A stretch of DNA of 64,000 nt, from contig QAZA01000025.1 of assembly GCA_003054695.1 (NCBI GenBank), forward strand, positions 62,001 to 126,000, read 5' to 3'. Source of the stretch: Verrucomicrobia bacterium LW23. GTDB taxonomy: Bacteria > Verrucomicrobiota > Verrucomicrobiia > Methylacidiphilales > UBA1321. The translations under genes were made by a program, and so were the position numbers. The notes below the pieces were generated by a model. The model was not told the DNA's origin. It worked only from the letters and a program-made list of their open reading frames with translations, and did no database searches. Positions 8,822 to 18,456 of the stretch are shown piece after piece (position 1 is the first letter of the stretch; each line of letters begins with the position of its first letter).

Positions 8822-10078
8822 ATGAAAGGACTTACCGAGAACCCCATCTTTCAGATGGCTTGTCAGCAGTTCGATGCCGCCGCCGACCACCTGCAAATTC
8901 CACAGGGCGAGCGCGAGCGCACCAAGTGGCCCAAGCGCCTCATCACCGTCACCGTCCCGGTACAGATGGACACGGGCGAAACAAAGGTGTTTTACGGTTA
9001 CCGCGTTCAGCATCACCTGACACTCGGCCCCACCAAGGGCGGATTGCGCTTCCACCCCGCGGTGGATATCGGCGAGGTTGCAGCGCTGGCTATGTGGATG
9101 AGCTGGAAATGCGCGCTTGTGGGCCTGCCGTACGGCGGTGCCAAAGGCGGCATCACGTGCGACCCCAACAAGCTTAGTGTCGGCGAAACAGAACGCCTGA
9201 CCCGCCGCTACACGATGGAAATGATCCCCTTCATCGGCTCGCACGTCGACGTGATGGCGCCCGACATGGGCACCAACGAGCAAACCATGGCGTGGATGAT
9301 GGACACCTACTCCGCCCAGGTGGGCCGCGCCGAGCCCAGCATCGTCACGGGCAAACCGGTAAGCATCGGCGGCAGCCTCGGCCGCCGCGAGAGCACGGGC
9401 CGCGGCGTCTCGTTCCTGGCCGACCGCGCGGCGGATATCCTGAAGCTGCCCAACGACAGCCGTGTCATTATTCAGGGCTTCGGCAACGTCGGCAGCGTGG
9501 CGGCCTACTCGCTGGCGAAATACGGCAACAAGATCATTGGCGTCGGCGACCGCTCCGGGGCCATATACAACGCCGGCGGCCTGAATATCGTGACGCTGCA
9601 CGCCCATTTTCAGACGCACGGCACGCTGGAAGGCTATAGCGAGGGCGATTTTATCACCAACGACGACCTTCTCATCCAGGAGTGCGAAATTCTCGTACCC
9701 GCTGCGCTGGAACGAGTTATCACCGAAAAGAACGCCGGCAAACTCAAATGCCGCATCCTGGCCGAAGGCGCCAACGGACCCACGACACCCGCCGCCGATG
9801 CGATTCTGCGTCAGCGCGACGATGTGTATATTATCCCCGACATCTTGTGCAACGCCGGCGGCGTCATCGTCTCCTACTTCGAGTGGGTGCAGGATCTCCA
9901 GAACTTCTTCTGGAGCGAAGTGGAGGTGTTCGACAAGCTCTACCGCATCCTCACACACTCCTTCGACCAGGTGCTCAAAGAGGCGAAAGTCCGCAAGGTC
10001 GATCACCGAACGGCCGCGCTCTCGCTGGGTATTCAGAAGGTAGTGGAAGCCAAGAAGATACGCGGGCTTTTCCCCTGA
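8822..10078 (+). CDS. gdhA: Glutamate dehydrogenase (Glu/Leu/Phe/Val family)
   Basis: Oxidative deamination of glutamate to 2-oxoglutarate or the reverse ammonia assimilation, in the cytoplasm. The 418-residue protein has the usual length for hexameric GDH. It carries the substrate/catalytic motif PYGGAKGGI (catalytic Lys108), the KGGLRFHP segment and the Rossmann motif QGFGNVGSVAA. The C-terminal helix includes SYFEWVQDLQNFFW, typical of the family. Whether it uses NAD or NADP cannot be decided by eye. It appears monocistronic: 109 bases separate it from the next gene. No Shine-Dalgarno motif precedes ATG 8822 (CTCCCTCTT). Confidence 0.94.
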   Translation: MKGLTENPIFQMACQQFDAAADHLQIPQGERERTKWPKRLITVTVPVQMDTGETKVFYGYRVQHHLTLGPTKGGLRFHPAVDIGEVAALAMWMSWKCALVGLPYGGAKGGITCDPNKLSVGETERLTRRYTMEMIPFIGSHVDVMAPDMGTNEQTMAWMMDTYSAQVGRAEPSIVTGKPVSIGGSLGRRESTGRGVSFLADRAADILKLPNDSRVIIQGFGNVGSVAAYSLAKYGNKIIGVGDRSGAIYNAGGLNIVTLHAHFQTHGTLEGYSEGDFITNDDLLIQECEILVPAALERVITEKNAGKLKCRILAEGANGPTTPAADAILRQRDDVYIIPDILCNAGGVIVSYFEWVQDLQNFFWSEVEVFDKLYRILTHSFDQVLKEAKVRKVDHRTAALSLGIQKVVEAKKIRGLFP

Positions 10079-10187
10079 TAAACACGGATGATGATGTACA
10101 GCGGCGCTACTTTTACGGGGCAAAACGGGATCGCGTTCTCAACACTTTGCACGTGACAAGGATACGCCGCTGGTACAGGCTTTTACG

Positions 10188-11609
10188 ATGATCGATTGGC
10201 TCAAGAAACTATTGGCCGATCCCGCACCGCCGCCGCAGGCCCCGCAAGCCGCGGCGGCGACGGAAACGGCAGATTCCGTCGCACCCGACGATGCTCCCGC
10301 TCCCGCGCCCCTCACGCTCGCGGATATCGGCCCCGCCAGCCACGCGCCTCGCCCGCCGGCTTGGCCCAAAGGGGTGCCGGTGCTCTATCCCGGGCAGTCG
10401 CAGCTGCAGCAGTGCCAGTTCTTAACCGAGGCGGAGTACGACCGCATCTGGGCATTGCCGCGTGCCCTGGTGCTGCCTTTCGTCGATGACGCGTCCGACG
10501 AGGACGAGACGTTGATGGGCATTGGCCTGCAACTGCTGTTTATCCGCGATTTGCGCGTGCACCCCGGCCTGAGCCTGCTCGGCCCGGAGGACTCGACGGA
10601 CATCCCGTTGCAGGACCTCGACGTGCAATCGCAAGAGTTTGCAGATCAATACATTATGGGCGGACGCATCCGCCTGGGCAAGGATTACCAGGCACGCGTT
10701 TCCGTGGGCATAAACGGGCAGTTTACCACGGAGGAAATTGCGGAGCGCGATTTCCATCGGTTCCTGACGCTGTGCGTCGAATCGTTGTTGCGCCAGGCCG
10801 GGCTGGACATAGACGATGCGCTGCGCGAAAAGTGGAAAACCGGCCGGCCGGGCAGTCCGATGGATCTCATCAACCTTGGCAAACTGGCCGCAATTGAGGC
10901 TGGGCTACGGGATATCAAAGGCGAGTACGAGCGCATCAATGAGTTCTATTCCGCCCGCAAATACTTTACGCTACATCTGCACGTTCGCGAGGATGATACG
11001 GTAAGTGTGGAGGATTGTATTGCTGCGTTAGAGGTAGACCCGTATGATGTGCAGACTCTCTTTATACTAAGCAACAAACTTAGACAACTTACCAATGGGG
11101 AGGCTGCTTCCTTTCAGTACCTGCGGCGCGCTATGGAGATAGCGCCCGGCTTTGGGAAAGCCCACATGCTGGCAAACGACACAGCGCCGCTTGAGGCCAA
11201 CCTCTACCTGCACTCCGAGCTGGGGCGTCGCCTGCTGCCTAACAACGCCTACGCCGTGCAACGCCATATCGAGTTCCACGTAAAAAGGGGGCTGGTACCG
11301 CAGGATCCGAACCTTGCGTATGAACCTATACGCATAGATTCGCAAGACGCAGCCGCGTACTGGACGAGTATATCTCTGCTGCAAAGCTCCGGCCGTATGG
11401 ATGAAGCCATGGAGATGTTGCTGAAGCTGAAGAAACTGGTAACGCCCCCCATGTCCGAGCGTACACTGCAGTGCTACCGTCGCGATCCCGTGGTGGCGAT
11501 ACACATACAGGCCGGCAGCTTCAACCCGGTGGCGGATGTCGACAGCGCTATCGAAGCGCTTAAGGCTCGCATGAATCCGCCGGGTGAGGCGGAGGACGAC
11601 GTGCCGTAA
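10188..11609 (+). CDS. Uncharacterised protein with TPR-like C-terminal half
   Basis: I do not recognise this 473-residue protein. It starts MIDWLKKLLADP, followed by an Ala/Pro-rich linker to about residue 60. A globular region then contains many acidic residues. From about residue 225 it is mostly helical, with TPR-like segments (EDCIAALEVDPYDVQTLFILSNKL and later helices). There is no signal peptide or transmembrane segment, so it is probably cytoplasmic. It ends with an acidic tail. It stands alone between gdhA and a convergent hydrolase gene. The codon pattern over the whole length supports real coding. Confidence 0.75.
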   Translation: MIDWLKKLLADPAPPPQAPQAAAATETADSVAPDDAPAPAPLTLADIGPASHAPRPPAWPKGVPVLYPGQSQLQQCQFLTEAEYDRIWALPRALVLPFVDDASDEDETLMGIGLQLLFIRDLRVHPGLSLLGPEDSTDIPLQDLDVQSQEFADQYIMGGRIRLGKDYQARVSVGINGQFTTEEIAERDFHRFLTLCVESLLRQAGLDIDDALREKWKTGRPGSPMDLINLGKLAAIEAGLRDIKGEYERINEFYSARKYFTLHLHVREDDTVSVEDCIAALEVDPYDVQTLFILSNKLRQLTNGEAASFQYLRRAMEIAPGFGKAHMLANDTAPLEANLYLHSELGRRLLPNNAYAVQRHIEFHVKRGLVPQDPNLAYEPIRIDSQDAAAYWTSISLLQSSGRMDEAMEMLLKLKKLVTPPMSERTLQCYRRDPVVAIHIQAGSFNPVADVDSAIEALKARMNPPGEAEDDVP

Positions 11610-11635
11610 GCCTGCGCTGCAACGCTGGGCTGGCC

Positions 11636-12634
11636 TTAATCCTTGGGCTGCAAGCTCTTGCGCATCTCCAGCCGCAGCCCGTCGTAGGCGGGCGCGTTGC
11701 CGGGTGGCAGCTCCGCGGCGCGATCCACGTGCTTTTTCTCGTGCGTCAGGTGGGTCAGATAGACCTCGCCGGCCTGCATGGTGCGGCCGGCTTCCAGGGC
11801 ATCGGCCACGCACATGTGCGTGGGGTGGGGCTTATCTCTAAGTCCATCCACAATAAGCACATCGGATCGAAAAGCCGCGGTCATCGCGGGTTCGGGAATC
11901 GATTTGCAATCGCTCATGTACGTAAGCCTGGGGCCGTTCTCCACGTCAGCACGCTCAAAAATAAAGCCCAGCGATCCCATGCGGCCGTGCGGCAACGACA
12001 CCGGTGTTATCCGCATATCGCCCAGAATGAAAGGCACTTGCGGCTCAATAACATGTGGCCGCACGTTTACGTATGTAAAGAACTCGGGATTTGCTGTAAA
12101 CGCCCACGGAAAGCACCGCTGAAGGCTGGCCACCGTCTCCACCGTACCGTAAATCGGCATCGGCCGCGAGGCCATCTCACAAAAGCGACGCAAGTCGTCA
12201 AAGCCCATCACGTGATCGGCATGCGCATGCGTAAACAGCACAACATCAACGACTGCTACTCGTTCGCGGCACGCCTGCAGGCGCAGCTCCGGTGTGGTGT
12301 CGACCAGGATACGGATGCCTGGCGATTGCACATAGATCGACGACCGGGTGCGCTTGTCGCGTGGATCATCCGATACGCACACGGGGCACGTGCATCCTAC
12401 CATGGGAACACCCTGCGAGGTGCCGGAGCCCAGCACCGTTACGGCAAAGGCAACATCCTGCGGCAGAGGATGTAGCAGCGGCTCGGGGACATGCATTGTC
12501 CCAGGAACATGCGTTGTCCCAGGGACATGCGTTGTCCCAGGGACATGCGTTGTCCCAGGGACATGCGTTGTCCCAGGGACATGATATGTACCTGGCGCTG
12601 CGGGGCGGGGTACGGATTCAGGTGCAACACTCAT
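11636..12634 (-). CDS. PhnP-like metallo-beta-lactamase-fold hydrolase with repeat-derived N-terminus
   Basis: The core (VTVLGSGTSQGVPMVGC, then CPVC, HAHADHVMGFDD, LPHGRMGSLGF, SDCKSIP and HLTHEKKH) matches MBL-fold phosphodiesterases of the PhnP type, which hydrolyse cyclic phosphate esters using a binuclear metal centre. The HxHxDH motif and the later His residues are intact. The two N-terminal Cys may bind the structural zinc seen in PhnP. The 332-residue reading frame starts at 12634, but its first 50 residues include six GT-x-HVP units encoded by an 18-bp tandem repeat. ATG 12496 is an alternative start giving 286 residues with the full catalytic core. No phn genes are near, so the physiological substrate is open. 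Confidence 0.85.
   Translation of the reverse strand: MSVAPESVPRPAAPGTYHVPGTTHVPGTTHVPGTTHVPGTTHVPGTMHVPEPLLHPLPQDVAFAVTVLGSGTSQGVPMVGCTCPVCVSDDPRDKRTRSSIYVQSPGIRILVDTTPELRLQACRERVAVVDVVLFTHAHADHVMGFDDLRRFCEMASRPMPIYGTVETVASLQRCFPWAFTANPEFFTYVNVRPHVIEPQVPFILGDMRITPVSLPHGRMGSLGFIFERADVENGPRLTYMSDCKSIPEPAMTAAFRSDVLIVDGLRDKPHPTHMCVADALEAGRTMQAGEVYLTHLTHEKKHVDRAAELPPGNAPAYDGLRLEMRKSLQPKD
12486..12593. repeat. Six tandem 18-bp units containing the GGGACAT palindrome
   Basis: Six contiguous units of GGGACATGCGTTGTCCCA follow one another without spacers. The first, second and last are variants (GCATT; GGAACAT; ATGATATGTACCT), while the three middle units are identical. Each unit is itself an imperfect palindrome. 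On the minus strand the array reads in frame as GT-T-HVP hexapeptides at the N-terminus of the PhnP-like gene. Since 18 is a multiple of three, copy number can vary without a frameshift. Confidence 0.95.
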
Positions 12635-12755
12635 ACGCAGGGGGACGCCGAGGATGCCCCGTTTCGGCGCTTAGCGCCAGCCCATTTTCCGTGGCTCGAT
12701 CCCATGCTCGTTGTCGTTGCAGGCTGTTATCGCAGGCTGTTACGCTGAGATGAGC

Positions 12756-15700
12756 TTAGTTCCCCAGCTTCTGCAGCTCCGTGCGGGAGGCGGAGTGGCC
12801 CTTGTCGGCGGCCTGCTTGTAATAGTCGCGGGCGGTCGCAACGCTGCGCGTAACGCCCAGGCCGTTGGCGTACATGCCGCCCAGGTAGTAATAGGCATCC
12901 AGGTCGCCCTTGGCGACGCCTTTGAGGTACCACTCACGCGCCTTGGCGTAATCGCGGGCAACGCCAACACCGTTGGAGTAGCAATAACCTACGTTGGTCA
13001 TGCCGCTTCCGTCGCCGCCGTCCGCGGCTTTCTGGTACCACTCCAGCGCCTTTGCCGCGTTTTGCTGAACGCCCTGACCGTTGCGGTAGCAGTAGCCCAG
13101 GTTGTTCATCGCGCTAAAGTGCCCTCGCTCCGCGGCCTTCTGGTACCACTCCACGGCTTTGGAGTAGTTAACGCTGACGCCGTAGCCGTTGTGATACATA
13201 AAGCCGAGGTTGTTCATCGCACTCGCGTCATTATTGTTGGCGGCCTTTTGGTACCAGTCCATCGCCTTGGCGTAATCCTGCGGCACACCATTGCCATGCT
13301 GGTAGGCGTAGCCCAGATTGTTCTGGCTGGCGGGGTGGCCCAGGTTGGCCGCCCTGGTGTAAAGCTCAAATGCTTTCGCCATATCCTTATTGCCGCCCAT
13401 ACCACTGCGCAGCAAAAAGGCAAGGTTGTACATGGCGGCGGCGTTACCCTGGTCGGCGGCCTTTTGATACCACTCGCGCGCTTTGGCGTAGTCGCGGTCG
13501 CCGCCCTTGCCTTCCTCGTAAAGGCTGGCCAGGTTTTTCTGCGCCACGGCGTGCCCCTTCAGGGCCGCCTTTTCGTACCACTCGCGCGCGGCGGAGGTAT
13601 CGCGATAGACGCCCTGACCCTGCTCGTACTGGCTGCCGATGCGGTTCATCGCGTCGATGTCGCCCTGATCCGCCGCTTTACGGAACCACTCCAGCGCTTT
13701 CGCGTAGTCGCGCGTTACGCCCACGCCGTCAAAGTAGCAGGTGCCCAGGTTATACTGGGCAATGGTATTGCCCTGATTGGCCGACTTGGTGTAGTACGCA
13801 AACGCCTTCGCCGCATCCTGTGCCACGCCGTTGCCGTACTGGAAGTTATACCCCGCCATCGACTGCGCCGGAGCGTGCCCCTGCTCGGCGGCCTTGATGT
13901 ACCACTCCTGCGCCAGCTTAAAGTTCTTATCCGTGCCGGCGCCCTTTTGATAGCAGTTGGCCACGTTGTATTGCCCCAGCGCAAGCCCGCCATTCGCCGC
14001 CTTAAGGTACCAGTTAAACGCCTTGATCGGGTCCTTCGTTACCCCTGCAAAGCCGTTGGCGTAGAGGGTGCCCAGGTTGTTTTGGCTGGGCGCATGTCCC
14101 TGGTTGGCGGCCTTTTCGTAATGCGCGGCGGCCTTCGCATAGTCTTGCGTCACGCCACCGCGGCCGTAGTAGTAGCTCTCCGCTGTCTCAAACAGCGCTT
14201 CGGGGGTGGACGCCTCGGCCTCTTTTCGCTTGCGACGCTCCTCTTCCTCCTTCGCCCGGGCCTCGCGCTCTTTGCGCACCGTTTCGGCGGCGGCAAATTC
14301 GTCGCGCTTTTTCTTCTCCAAACCAGGCAGGTAGACGCCGTAATAGTAGCCAGCGGCCGCGCCGAGTGTCGCCAGAATCATCAGCACAAAGGCAATAGCC
14401 GCGTACTTGACGACCTTGAGCAGGCCGCTTCCACCGCCACCACCACCAGCCACAGGAGCCGGCTGCGCGGCATGCGGGTAACCCCCATGCTGTTGCAAAT
14501 GAGCAGGTTGCGCGTACGGGACATATCCCGCAGGCGGCTGCTGCACGTAAGCGCCGGCGTACCCGGGTTGCACCGAAGCCGGCGGTGGTGGCGGCGGTGG
14601 TGGCGGAGGCGGCAATGGCGTCATTACCGTGGAGTTCGGGTTAATCCAGATATCCTCCACAGGCGCCGGCGGCTTTGGAACGGCAATGGGTTGCGACGCG
14701 CGCGGCCCGACCGCCTGCGGCGTATAAGGTGCCACCGCGGGCCCCTGAAACGGCCCCTGGACAGGGGCGGGAGTGCGCTCCAGTTGCCCGCTCCACACCG
14801 GCAGAGCCGGCGACGCGGCAGGGGCGATGGCAGGTTGTTGCTGATACTGAACGGGTTGCGCAGGAAGCGCGGGCGATGCTCCGGCAATGCCGCCGGCTTC
14901 CGCCGTCACAACGGGCCCGATCGGATTGGATGCAGGCCGTATCGTCGGCAGCTCCAGCCGCATACGAGCGTCCCAGCGCATCAGCTGGTTTAGGCTAAGT
15001 AGTTGGTAGGAAAACAGTTGCGCTTTGCATATGTCCACCATCAGCCGCGCGTTGCGTTGCAGTTGCGTGCTCTCCGCGTTGATCAGGATGTCGAAAAGTT
15101 TGCTCTTGTCCGGCTCAAGAAAGTCCGATTCGCGGAAAAGGAACTCGTTCTCGCCCTGCGCTTTACCGCCAAACTCCTCCCAAAGGCCGGGGTTCTCGAT
15201 CAGCCCCTCCAGCGCAATATGCGTGGCAAAACCGCTGAAATAGTCGTCGCTGTCGGCGGACTCCAGAGTGGCGTTGTGAATCTGCTCGTCCGTCGCGTCA
15301 AACGGATTGCGATAGCCGCCAATGCTGCCCGTAACCTTGGGCGGATGCACCAGGGTAGGAACATAGATGCTGTCATAATCCAGCAACACGCAGCGCAGCG
15401 AGCCGTCGGGTTGAGTGACAAACCGTATATTATCGTTCCATAAATCGCCGTGCGCGGTACTGTGCTTTTGCAGGGTGGCCAGCATGCTTCGCCAGGCCTG
15501 CAGGCACTGAGTCAGTTGCGCTGTGCGCTCGTCGGGCCCAAGTGCAAGTGCTTGCACAACAAGGTCTTTCGGAGATATGCCCCCAATCCAGTCCATGCGA
15601 AGCATGGGGTAGGTCTCCATCTGCCCCTGCATCAGCACCTGCACGCCCTCGTCAAAGTACTGAAAATCGGTAAAGTGCGCGGCAAGATCCGGCTTATCAA

Positions 15701-16091
15701 CAAGATAGCTCTTCAGGCTCTGGTAGCGGTCCCGCGTATTGCCGGGCACGCGCTGCGTCCAGAAACGCACCGCATAGCGCGAGCTTCCATCGTCCCCCAG
15801 CAGCGGAAACGCCACGGCAAACGCGCCGGAATAGTGCAACGGCTTTTTGAACTTGCTCAGCTTGGGCGCGCACGCCAAGCTCTCGGGATCCAGAAAATGA
15901 CGGCCGCGCACGGCAGCCTGATATTGAGCGATATCCGGAAACTTGCGGATGCCCTCGCTGGGGTTAAATGGTTTACGCGCAGAGGCTTGCGCCGGTGCAC
16001 CGCTTCCCGCGCCACTCGTCAGCGGCGGGCTGCCTGCTGCGGTGGTGCCGGCAATTTGCGGCGAGCCGGCGGGCTGGGGAGGGGTGCTCAT
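12756..16091 (-). CDS. Transmembrane Ser/Thr-kinase-like protein with 13 Sel1 repeats
   Basis: A 1111-residue protein. Residues about 40-340 form a kinase-like domain of the YegI/TerY-associated type: RYAVRFWTQRV (Arg at the usual beta-3 Lys position), catalytic loop HGDLWNDN (His214, Asp216, Asn221) and DYD (Asp238) in place of DFG. A Pro/Gln-rich linker (about 400-550, with a polyproline run near 490-500) leads to one transmembrane helix (about 555-583). A charged coiled segment (590-625) and 13 Sel1 repeats (about 630-1105) follow. The kinase is expected inside and the Sel1 array outside the cytoplasmic membrane. The N-terminal 340 residues are clearly paralogous to the protein at 27387-30521. 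It is the last gene of the minus-strand block. Confidence 0.88.
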   Translation of the reverse strand: MSTPPQPAGSPQIAGTTAAGSPPLTSGAGSGAPAQASARKPFNPSEGIRKFPDIAQYQAAVRGRHFLDPESLACAPKLSKFKKPLHYSGAFAVAFPLLGDDGSSRYAVRFWTQRVPGNTRDRYQSLKSYLVDKPDLAAHFTDFQYFDEGVQVLMQGQMETYPMLRMDWIGGISPKDLVVQALALGPDERTAQLTQCLQAWRSMLATLQKHSTAHGDLWNDNIRFVTQPDGSLRCVLLDYDSIYVPTLVHPPKVTGSIGGYRNPFDATDEQIHNATLESADSDDYFSGFATHIALEGLIENPGLWEEFGGKAQGENEFLFRESDFLEPDKSKLFDILINAESTQLQRNARLMVDICKAQLFSYQLLSLNQLMRWDARMRLELPTIRPASNPIGPVVTAEAGGIAGASPALPAQPVQYQQQPAIAPAASPALPVWSGQLERTPAPVQGPFQGPAVAPYTPQAVGPRASQPIAVPKPPAPVEDIWINPNSTVMTPLPPPPPPPPPPPASVQPGYAGAYVQQPPAGYVPYAQPAHLQQHGGYPHAAQPAPVAGGGGGGSGLLKVVKYAAIAFVLMILATLGAAAGYYYGVYLPGLEKKKRDEFAAAETVRKEREARAKEEEERRKRKEAEASTPEALFETAESYYYGRGGVTQDYAKAAAHYEKAANQGHAPSQNNLGTLYANGFAGVTKDPIKAFNWYLKAANGGLALGQYNVANCYQKGAGTDKNFKLAQEWYIKAAEQGHAPAQSMAGYNFQYGNGVAQDAAKAFAYYTKSANQGNTIAQYNLGTCYFDGVGVTRDYAKALEWFRKAADQGDIDAMNRIGSQYEQGQGVYRDTSAAREWYEKAALKGHAVAQKNLASLYEEGKGGDRDYAKAREWYQKAADQGNAAAMYNLAFLLRSGMGGNKDMAKAFELYTRAANLGHPASQNNLGYAYQHGNGVPQDYAKAMDWYQKAANNNDASAMNNLGFMYHNGYGVSVNYSKAVEWYQKAAERGHFSAMNNLGYCYRNGQGVQQNAAKALEWYQKAADGGDGSGMTNVGYCYSNGVGVARDYAKAREWYLKGVAKGDLDAYYYLGGMYANGLGVTRSVATARDYYKQAADKGHSASRTELQKLGN

Positions 16092-16321
16092 GGGCGATAT
16101 GCGTTGCGGGTGCGAATGGCGGAATGGCGAAATGGCGGACCTGGGATTGTGGCAGCGGCGCGGTGTGTGCGGCGCCCTTAAGCTTAAGCAGGGCCAATGG
16201 TGTATGGCCCGTGGAATAAACAGTTCTTTCGGCTCGTTCCCTTATAGAAGTTAAGACGCGCCTTGTCGCGAAAATTGGGCCGATTTGCGAGGAGAAATTG
16301 CGCTGGGGCAACGCGCGCGCG

Positions 16322-18454
16322 TCAGCCAGTCGCCTTGGACGCCCCGTCGCGCGGCGTTCCTGGGCCGAGCTTCATCGCAAGCAGGGGTGGGGCGGCGGGG
16401 TCGTCCGGGCCGGCCGATTCAACGCCGGACGGGGGCATGCCGGCCCGCGCGGCGACGGCGGCGCCCCCCTGCACGGCGCGCGCGATGGGGGCGGGGGCGG
16501 CGCCGCCAACAGCAAGGCCGCCGCGCATCGCCTCCAGGTACATCTCGCGAAACGGCCCTTGTCCCGCCATCAGTTCGGCTTTGGGTCCCTGGTCGACAAC
16601 GCGCCCGCGATCAAGCACCACAACGTGTTCGCACAGAGCAGTTTGCCACAAGATATCGTGATCGACAACGATAACGGTGCGACCCGTGCACGCCTGGGTC
16701 AGCGGCCCTGTTAGGGCGCTCTTTTCGAGGGGGTCGATGCCCGTCGTCGGTTCGTCCAGCAACAAGACGTGGGGGGAGTTGAGCAGCCCGCGCACCAGGG
16801 CAAACCGCTTTTCCTGCCCGCCGGAGAGGCGGCTGACGCTACCACTAAAGAACTGGGCATCAAGTGGTTGCGGACCATACGCGGCCGTGAGGATGCCCCA
16901 CAGCCCGTAGCGCTCGCACTCGGTGCGCAACTCGGTGTCGGTAACATCCGGCCGCCCGGCCAGAAAGTTGGTCCGCACCGTGCCCTGGAAAAAAGCGGGC
17001 CGCTGCGAGATAAGCATGCATCGGCTCCGGACTTCCGGAATCGGAAAGCCAGAAAGCGGTGTTTCATCCAGCAAGATGTTGCCGCTCTGCGGATTATAAA
17101 AGCGCAGCAACAACCGGAACAGCGTGGTTTTGCCCATGCCCGATGGCGCCACAAGCGCGGTAATTTTGCCCGCGGGAAAAAGGGCGGAGGCTCCGTCCAG
17201 AACCGGGTAAGGTGTTGCGTGCAAGGGGGATAGAGGAGTGGCGACCGACGCCGGCGGATAAGCGAAGCAGACGTCGTCCAGCCGCACCTGCGGTTGGGGC
17301 CCTATCGTGAGGGCCGGAGAGGCTGGGGCGCCGGAATCCCGCGCTTCTTCCGCTATCGCATCTCGTTCCGTATCAAGGAGTTCGCGCACAGCAAGGACTG
17401 CGGGGCTACAGATGGCAGCCTCCGCGCGCCAGCCGGCGATGGCTTCCAGGATCATCATGAATTGTGGCGTAAGTCCCACGATAACAACGAGAACGCCCGG
17501 CCTCAGGGCCGAATCCGCAGGGGAGAGCAGCACGATCGCGATGGCGGCGCCAATAAGGCAGGCCTGGACGAGGTCCGCCGGGATTCCCCGAAGCGTGTTC
17601 GCGGCTTCGATTTTTGCGGCTAGTGCAAGGCGTTGTTGCGCAAGATGTTGCGAGATTTCTGCGTGCTGCTGGGCAAAAAGGGCTTCTGCGCGCAGTACTT
17701 TCACCTCGTCCGGCGACGTCATGACGGACGTGAGGAGCGTATTCATCCGCTGCATCGCCGTCTGGACGCTGCTGCTAGCCGCATGCAGATCCGGCCCGCG
17801 CCGGTTGATCCACCACGACGCACCCGCGCCCAGCAGCGCCACGGCGCCAAACAGCAGCCAAAGCTGCGCCGGGGCGACGCCCTCGCCCGTACGTGCGGCC
17901 AGCTCGGCCAGACTCCACACGAGAACGCCCACAATCACCACAAAGGCAAGCACTTGCGCAGCGCCATCCACCAGCAGGGCGCGGGCGGAAACCTGCACCT
18001 GCGTGGTCAGCTGGCTGACGAGCATAACCAGCTCCCCGGGCGAGTTACCCTGTGCGTGAAACCATGCGGGATCGCGCCGCAACAGCGCCGTAAAGACTTG
18101 TCGTTGCAAGTCCATGGCCAGTCGGCTATCCAGCGCCGCGGCACAATATTTGTGCGCGTAGCCTAGCCACGTGCCCGCGGCCAGCACCCCCAGCCACCCG
18201 GCGAAGAGGGGTAGCAGCGAGGCCTTGCCGCCGGAGGCAGCGGCCTCGGAGGCGGATGCGGGGCCTGCGGCGGAAATCGTATCCGTAAGCCGCGCAAGTA
18301 ACAGCGTGGCAGCACCTTGCACAACGGCCAGGGTGAGGACGCTTAGCAAAAGATACAGCGCAATCAGCCCGCGTTGCTTCGCAAAAAGAGGGCGTGCAAT
18401 TGCCCACAGCATGGCCGCTGTGCGTCTTACCCCGGGATCTCCTGCCGCCTCCAT
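16322..18454 (-). CDS. ABC exporter, fused permease and ATPase
   Basis: A 710-residue half-transporter of the type I exporter architecture. A membrane domain with about six helices lies at residues 15-330. The nucleotide-binding domain has Walker A SGMGKTT near 435, the signature LSGGQEKR near 541, Walker B LLLDEPTTGIDP near 565 and a switch His in VVDHD. The permease part is divergent and I cannot name the substrate. The start lies 2 bases from the stop of the upstream FHA-like/ABC gene, so the two are probably translationally coupled and may act together. The C-terminus has an Ala/Pro-rich tail of about 80 residues beyond the ATPase. Confidence 0.88.
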   Translation of the reverse strand: MEAAGDPGVRRTAAMLWAIARPLFAKQRGLIALYLLLSVLTLAVVQGAATLLLARLTDTISAAGPASASEAAASGGKASLLPLFAGWLGVLAAGTWLGYAHKYCAAALDSRLAMDLQRQVFTALLRRDPAWFHAQGNSPGELVMLVSQLTTQVQVSARALLVDGAAQVLAFVVIVGVLVWSLAELAARTGEGVAPAQLWLLFGAVALLGAGASWWINRRGPDLHAASSSVQTAMQRMNTLLTSVMTSPDEVKVLRAEALFAQQHAEISQHLAQQRLALAAKIEAANTLRGIPADLVQACLIGAAIAIVLLSPADSALRPGVLVVIVGLTPQFMMILEAIAGWRAEAAICSPAVLAVRELLDTERDAIAEEARDSGAPASPALTIGPQPQVRLDDVCFAYPPASVATPLSPLHATPYPVLDGASALFPAGKITALVAPSGMGKTTLFRLLLRFYNPQSGNILLDETPLSGFPIPEVRSRCMLISQRPAFFQGTVRTNFLAGRPDVTDTELRTECERYGLWGILTAAYGPQPLDAQFFSGSVSRLSGGQEKRFALVRGLLNSPHVLLLDEPTTGIDPLEKSALTGPLTQACTGRTVIVVDHDILWQTALCEHVVVLDRGRVVDQGPKAELMAGQGPFREMYLEAMRGGLAVGGAAPAPIARAVQGGAAVAARAGMPPSGVESAGPDDPAAPPLLAMKLGPGTPRDGASKATG

Positions 18455-18456
18455 AA

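Noticed and set aside
12486-12593. Possible CRISPR array
   Set aside because: The 18-bp units are contiguous with no spacers, and no cas genes are seen; it is a tandem palindromic repeat.
12711-14993. 760-codon plus-strand frame across the Sel1 repeats
   Set aside because: It mirrors the repeat structure of the real minus-strand gene; no independent domain.
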